NCBI RefSeq assembly: GCF_910596095.1
Contig: NC_056553.1
Location: forward strand, 18,127,725-18,191,724
DNA: 64,000 nucleotides
Source of the DNA: Thunnus maccoyii
Taxonomy: Eukaryota; Chordata; Actinopteri; Scombriformes; Scombridae
Direction of reading: 5' to 3'
The position numbers and the translations under genes were made by a program. This document shows, in pieces, positions 59,400-64,000 of this stretch. A model generated the notes under the pieces. That model was not told where the DNA came from, made no database searches, and saw only the letters and a list, made by a program, of their open reading frames with translations. Numbering within the stretch: position 1 is the stretch's first letter; the number at the start of each line of letters is the position of its first letter.

Positions 59400-60302
59400 T
59401 CACACTCCCTCGCAAAATGACCAGGCTGACTGCAGCGCCTGCATATTACTGGGCCAGTACACTGGGGGTGAAGAGACAGCACTCTGACGGCCGCCCTGAA
59501 CACCATACTGGACACCAAACACTGAGGGGACTGAATAACTGCGGCCCCTCACATCGCCAGGTAGACCTTCACGCTCCCACCGGATCGCCTCTGCCCTAAC
59601 GTCAAGCAAGGTGTAATTAGGTTGCCTACGCACTGACTGCTTCAACTCACGCCGCAGGGAACTATCAAACACATGCTCAACAAATTGGTCTCTCAAAAGT
59701 GCTTCAGCATTTGGCATGTCAGTGGGCACACACTGCTTCACTTTCTCCATGAGGGCCATTAAAGCGAGGGAGAACTCCTGAAGAGTCTCTCCCTCCTGCT
59801 GCCTCCTGGAGAAGAAAACCTCCTGCAGAGCAACATACGACTGAGCACCCGTAAAGCTCCTGTAAAATGGCAAGCACTCTGTCAGGGTTCCCTCTCTCTG
59901 TGCTAGAGCGATACTTTATCTCCTCTCTAGCCTCACCCTCCAGGTGACCAAAAAGAAAAAATGCCTGGTCAGCTCAGGACAAATGCCGGGCCCTCATGCA
60001 CGCCTGTACTTCATCCACTCACTCAACCCTATAACGGCTCTACCTCTAAAGATCGGACATTTCCTATCTCGAGGGACAAACACTAGTCTCTCTGCTATAG
60101 GGACATCAGAAGTAGAAGGGGCAGTAGTTGGCACAGAAGAGGCGGGCAGTAGAGAACTGGGGCCAGCCTGTTCCGGTCTCAACTGTTCATTATCAGCTTT
60201 TAATTGGGCAATTAAATCTCTAAGCTCTTGTCCCTCTTCCGCCATAGCTGCAACAATACTCACTGCACAAGAGTTACTTACAGGAGTGCAACAGCACCAC
60301 AA
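59400..60302 (-). pseudogene. Gypsy gag
   Basis: The minus-strand start at 60302 gives a frame with MAEEGQELRDLIAQLKADNE, a coiled-coil-like N-terminus, and RLVFVPRDRKCPIFRG. After a break, 59873-59400 continues with capsid-like FFSRRQQEGETLQEFSLALM and FVEHVFDSSLRRELKQSVRR. A CCHC knuckle may lie just beyond (CNMQALQS-like, degraded). The split between the frames shows it is not functional. Confidence 0.75.
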
Positions 60303-60453
60303 AAGCCTAGTCTCTGGTCACGAAGATCCACTGGAAACCGCTGCTGCTGCTGCTGCTTTGTCTCCTTATGCTGCCCAGGTGCCTACAAGAAAGACAATGT
60401 TTAGTGGACCAACATGACAAACAATAAAAAAAACAGCAAGTAAAAGGAACACA

Positions 60454-61970
60454 CGTCTTTGCCGTTAGAGTAGAGTTATACTAACACAATTTCAGTTAAA
60501 TTGCCAGACAACGCCACCTTGGGAATTTCACCCAAAGAATTATTTATCACTATTATCAATAGGACACAGGTTCGTCTACTGAAGGCAAGAGAAAACGTGG
60601 TTCCAGATACTTACAAAATAGTATACTTTATTATCAATACAATTTAAAATCAACACATTCATATCGGAAGGGGGGAAGAAAAAAAAAAAAGGGAAAAACT
60701 AAATCAGGGGCTGAGGCTTAATGGTGGGACAGGTGTTAGTGAGGGATGGGGATCTACCAAAAAACAAAACAAAATAGTAAAACTGAATTAAACACCCAGA
60801 CACACGTGACAGACACACACACACACTTTGTGAAAATCACCCACGATCCCAAGGAAGACACTGCACACAAAAGGGAGGGTCACCAACACCCAGGTCACCA
60901 ACACCACCACCGGCCTGCAGCCACTGAAAGGGGATAAAAACAGAGTTACCACAAAAAGTAATACGAAATGAGAAAAATGGCTAATCACAATAAATGCACT
61001 CAAACTAAATAAACTGAAACAAACAATGCAACAACAGAATACCTTAGCCCCAAACAAAAAATAAAAAAAGGAATAGAATTAATCAAAACCAGAAAATAAA
61101 GAAACCAGGGGGGCTAAACCAAATTAATTATCCAAACTAAAAAGAGTAACTCAAACTAAAAAGAGTAACTCAAACTAAAAAGAGTAACTCAAACTAAAAA
61201 GAGTAACTCAAACTAAAAAGAGTAACTCAAACTAAAAAGAGTAACTCGACACATTCACACGATAAATAACGTTAAAAAAAAAAAAAAAAAAGAGTTAGTC
61301 CCACACACAGCTCGGGTGTTTAGAGTCAACGGCAAGGCGACCTACCACCACCCTAAAAGCGCCATCGTGGAAGCCCCCAGCGATGCAGCAAACAGCAGCA
61401 AGCACGGCGACAGAGGGAGAGAGAGGCAGCCAACCAGCCGAGAGACAGTCGGGGACCAGGCGAAGCTGTGGCAACAGCACAGCAGCAGCGGAGACACAGC
61501 AAGCAGCCGAAACAGCAGGAGACAAAAGGAGACAGAAGGACCTGAGACAAAACAGCAGCGGCTCCAATCAGCTGGTGGTGACGTCCGTCTACACCACCGG
61601 TGGACTCGGCCAGCTAACGAGGGTTCCCTAACAAAACAAAATTAGCGTTGCTACGCTAAACAGTAGAATTAAGGGGGTGCAGGAGAGAAGCAACCTACCT
61701 TTAGAGTGTCCAACACAGGCACAGGAAAGTGAGGAGAGAGAGAAACCCGCACGGCTACCAGCATTTACCCGAAATGACCGCAGCCAGGCACAACCAGGGA
61801 GCGAGGCACACTCAGTGCTGCTTTGACGGACCAAAACTCCCGGACCGGAAGTGACGCGATGGGGGCATAAGAGGAAGAGGCAGGGGAAGACTGCCACCTT
61901 TATATAAAGCTGAACCAATGACCGCCACCAGGTGGAATCAATTATAAACAGCGCCCTCCATGCTGCTACA
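60454..61970 (-). mobile_element. Ty3/gypsy 5' LTR of the minus-strand provirus
   Basis: 1517 bp, aligning over its whole length to 54147-55565 and ending GCTGCTACA before AAAG (61971-61974). Its start reads CGTC where the other copy has TGTC. It is longer partly because of a 19-bp minisatellite (61133-61246) and a segment near 60880-60930 that is missing from the other LTR. Confidence 0.8.
61133..61246. repeat. 19-bp minisatellite, six copies
   Basis: Six perfect tandem units of CAAACTAAAAAGAGTAACT inside the LTR. The other LTR copy has one clear unit and diverged ones at the corresponding place, so the array expanded after the two LTRs separated. Confidence 0.95.
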
Positions 61971-62179
61971 AAAGCAATACATTATTTTAGTGATTTATAT
62001 AATATAGTCCACATAATACTGAATATAGACCTGCAGTGAGTCATGTGGTTAAAATACTCAGCATATTAGCAGTAAGTGTGAGAATTGTTTGTATTTGTCG
62101 TAAACTTGTATCACTTCAAATGAACTTTCTCTGTAGGTCTTAACACAGGAAGTTGACTCAGCTTTAAATTGCAAAAGCT

Positions 62180-62301
62180 AAAAAGGGAAGTTGGTCAGTT
62201 TGTCTGTTTCATTACAGCTCAGCTTAATAAACAAAGATTTCACTTGAATTCACCAGTCAAAGGATCTTACTGCTGCTCTGTTTTTGATGTGGGCTTGTTG
62301 G
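62180..62301 (+). promoter_or_regulatory. Upstream block of gene F: PU.1/Ets-like motif and conserved donor
   Basis: AAAAAGGGAAGTTG at 62180-62193 and the donor TTGG|GTAAGA at 62301/62302. An LTR ends only 210 bp upstream (61970), so LTR sequences could influence this promoter. Confidence 0.45.
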
Positions 62302-62662
62302 GTAAGACCTTCTTAACTTTTTAACCCAGAGAATTATATTATTCTGTTACTCCTCATGAACTGAAGTGGAAAATATTTGATATAACATCTTATTTGTTGG
62401 GCTTTGTTTTAGCAGAAATGGCATCTAAGAAATGAAAGATCACTGTAACATTTTACCATTAACAGATACCATAATCTCACTACTTTGGTATTATTTAGAA
62501 TTTACATTGAATATAATATTTCATAGTTCTGTAGATTTACATCCCTGGTTTGAATGTGTGAATTTTAAGAAAAGAATTGGTTTTAATATAATGAATAAAA
62601 ACTCCATAAAATGGTTAAAAGAAGAAACTATTCCTGCATTTTTATGTTTGTAAATCCAGGTG

Positions 62663-63999
62663 ATGAGATTCATGGCAGCCCTGTTTACAAAGATGTTGAC
62701 AGACAACATGTTACTGAGTGTCTTCTTTCTTACAAGTGAGTTGTTTGTTCACTCAGTTTTATTTGGAGACATTAACTCAAATCATTTACACTCTGAAACA
62801 AAGCAGAAAGACCAGAAACTTCTTACAACTGTTCACATCCTGACTGCAAGTCAAATGTTTTATTTTAAAACTGTTAACAGGACAAGAAAACATGCAACAT
62901 ACAGCTGCTGAACTGTATTTATTGTATCATGAACCATCTCATCATGGAGATTTTTCAACTTTATGTTAATCGTGACTCTGATCTCACAGGTGCTTTGGCT
63001 GCTTGTTCTGATGATTCACACCTCTTCATTACTGCACCGCTAGAGATAGAAGCACTGAGTGGATCTTGTTTGCAAATCCCGTGTAACTTTAGTGGTCTAC
63101 CAAGACAAGCATTTGACAGCAGGAGAACAACCATTGGAGTGTGGATTAAAAATGACCACAGATTTAAAAGCTATCCAAGAAATGTGATTTTCAACAGTGG
63201 TCAGACAGTTAACACCTATCCAATGAACATTACTGGAAACCTGAGTCAGAACGACTGCACCACTCTGTTTTCCAGTTTAAACACAACATATACAGACAAA
63301 TACTTCTTCAGAATTGAGAATGGACCATTCAGCGAAACAGCTTTTTGTGATCCTGTTCAAATAACAGTCAAAGGTAAGAGAATTTTTTTTTTTCAGTCAT
63401 ATTGTTGTTTAGAATAAAAAGGAAATCAGTTGCAGCTTTGGTCTGAACAGCAAACACCATGGCCCTAACCTTTACTGTGAAATTAAATATCTGATGTAGA
63501 CTACAAAGAAAACTCAGCTGTGGTGAAATGTGAGAAAAACCAGCCTGTGAACACATAGTCATTGGTTTGAATGTCCTGACTCACAGTTGAATAATACCTG
63601 AATATTTATACATTTAATCAGTATCAAGTTATTTTCACTCCTCCATATTCATTGAGGGACAAAGTTTAAATTAGTCTTAGTTTGCTTAAATTGCTGATTC
63701 TGACAGTTACTGTCTCAATGAATTCTCACAATACTCAACAACCTCTGACAGTTTCATGTCCCATGATGTGGTTTTTACAAATGGATGAAAATTAGGGTGA
63801 AAGATTGTAGTTTCAGTTTCACTGTAAAATAACCAACACTGACATTAACTGGTCCAAACTTTCCAAACAGTTGCAATACAATAGTGTCAGTGTTGTCGTG
63901 GTTCTATCCCAGTCTGTCTACACTGTATGTCCCTCCACCAGTCCACCAGGTGCTCTTAGATCTTTTCCCCATTTGTTGAACTGGACTAAGTGGCAGTTG
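62663..63999 (+). CDS. Siglec-like receptor gene F (5' part only)
   Basis: Leader exon 62663-62735 and V-set exon 62990-63373 are visible; the remaining exons lie beyond the window. The leader donor reads ACAA|GTGAGT where the other genes have ACAG|GTGAGC. The donor stays strong but the split codon changes from Gly to Ser (TSALAAC). The V domain is closest to gene E (SGLPRQAFDSRRTT, KYFFRIENG with the lectin Arg132). The following intron matches gene E as far as the window reaches. Whether F has an ITIM tail or an E-type short tail cannot be seen. The last 100 bp repeat the CTATCCCAGTCTG segment of gene E intron 2. Confidence 0.75.
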
Positions 64000-64000
64000 G

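Noticed and set aside
61133-61246. CRISPR-like array
   Set aside because: The 19-bp units are directly adjacent with no spacers, and this is vertebrate DNA; it is a minisatellite.

Overview
The window is vertebrate genomic DNA, almost certainly from a ray-finned (probably percomorph) fish. The genes are split into phase-1 immunoglobulin exons by GT-AG introns. The spaces between are packed with teleost-type repeats: CR1/L2-like LINEs, Ty3/gypsy LTR elements, a DIRS/Ngaro-like tyrosine-recombinase element, a Tc1 relic, tRNA-derived SINEs and CA/TA microsatellites. Nothing bacterial or viral-genomic is present.

The core is a head-to-tail, plus-strand array of six Siglec-like (CD33/CD22-related) receptor genes, called A to F here: A 4268-9272, B 11740-19695, C 26246-32047, D 33531-38456, E 40377-44295 and F 62663-end (cut by the window). 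Each gene starts with a leader exon and a V-set exon that carries the F-strand Arg of sialic-acid lectins (motif YFFRIE/YYFRIE). Genes A-E then have two C2-set exons, a transmembrane exon and cytoplasmic exons. C and D splice in silico to intact 470-residue receptors with three tyrosine motifs: an ITIM (IHYxEI), an ITSM-like TxYAQV and a C-terminal LYAQx. B (456 residues) has lost the third motif through a one-base deletion. A has a degraded tail and a solo LTR inserted in its last coding exon. E (405 residues) is different: it has a divergent third Ig domain with doubled cysteines, a lysine in the membrane segment and a short tail without tyrosines. That is the layout of an activating partner in a paired-receptor family.

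Each gene is preceded by a conserved upstream block with a PU.1/Ets-like motif (AAAAAGGGAAGTTG) and a conserved GTAAGA donor about 95-125 bp downstream. This suggests a noncoding first exon and myeloid or B-lineage expression. Relics of further copies lie between E and F: a decayed membrane plus ITIM exon near 46.3 kb, an E-type last exon near 52.7 kb, and one or two extra promoter blocks near 54.0 and 55.8 kb.

Layout: 1-3.6 kb retroelement debris; 3.6-19.9 kb genes A and B; 19.9-24.8 kb a composite TE insertion; 24.8-44.5 kb genes C, D and E; 44.5-53.5 kb gene relics, a Tc1 relic, microsatellites and LINE fragments; 54.1-62.0 kb a rearranged minus-strand Ty3/gypsy element with 1.4-1.5 kb LTRs inserted upstream of gene F; 62.2 kb to the end, gene F. 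Shared insertions are distributed as a mosaic among the gene copies, which points to repeated unequal crossing-over or gene conversion. All exon joins are read by eye from splice sites and reading phase and have no transcript support here.
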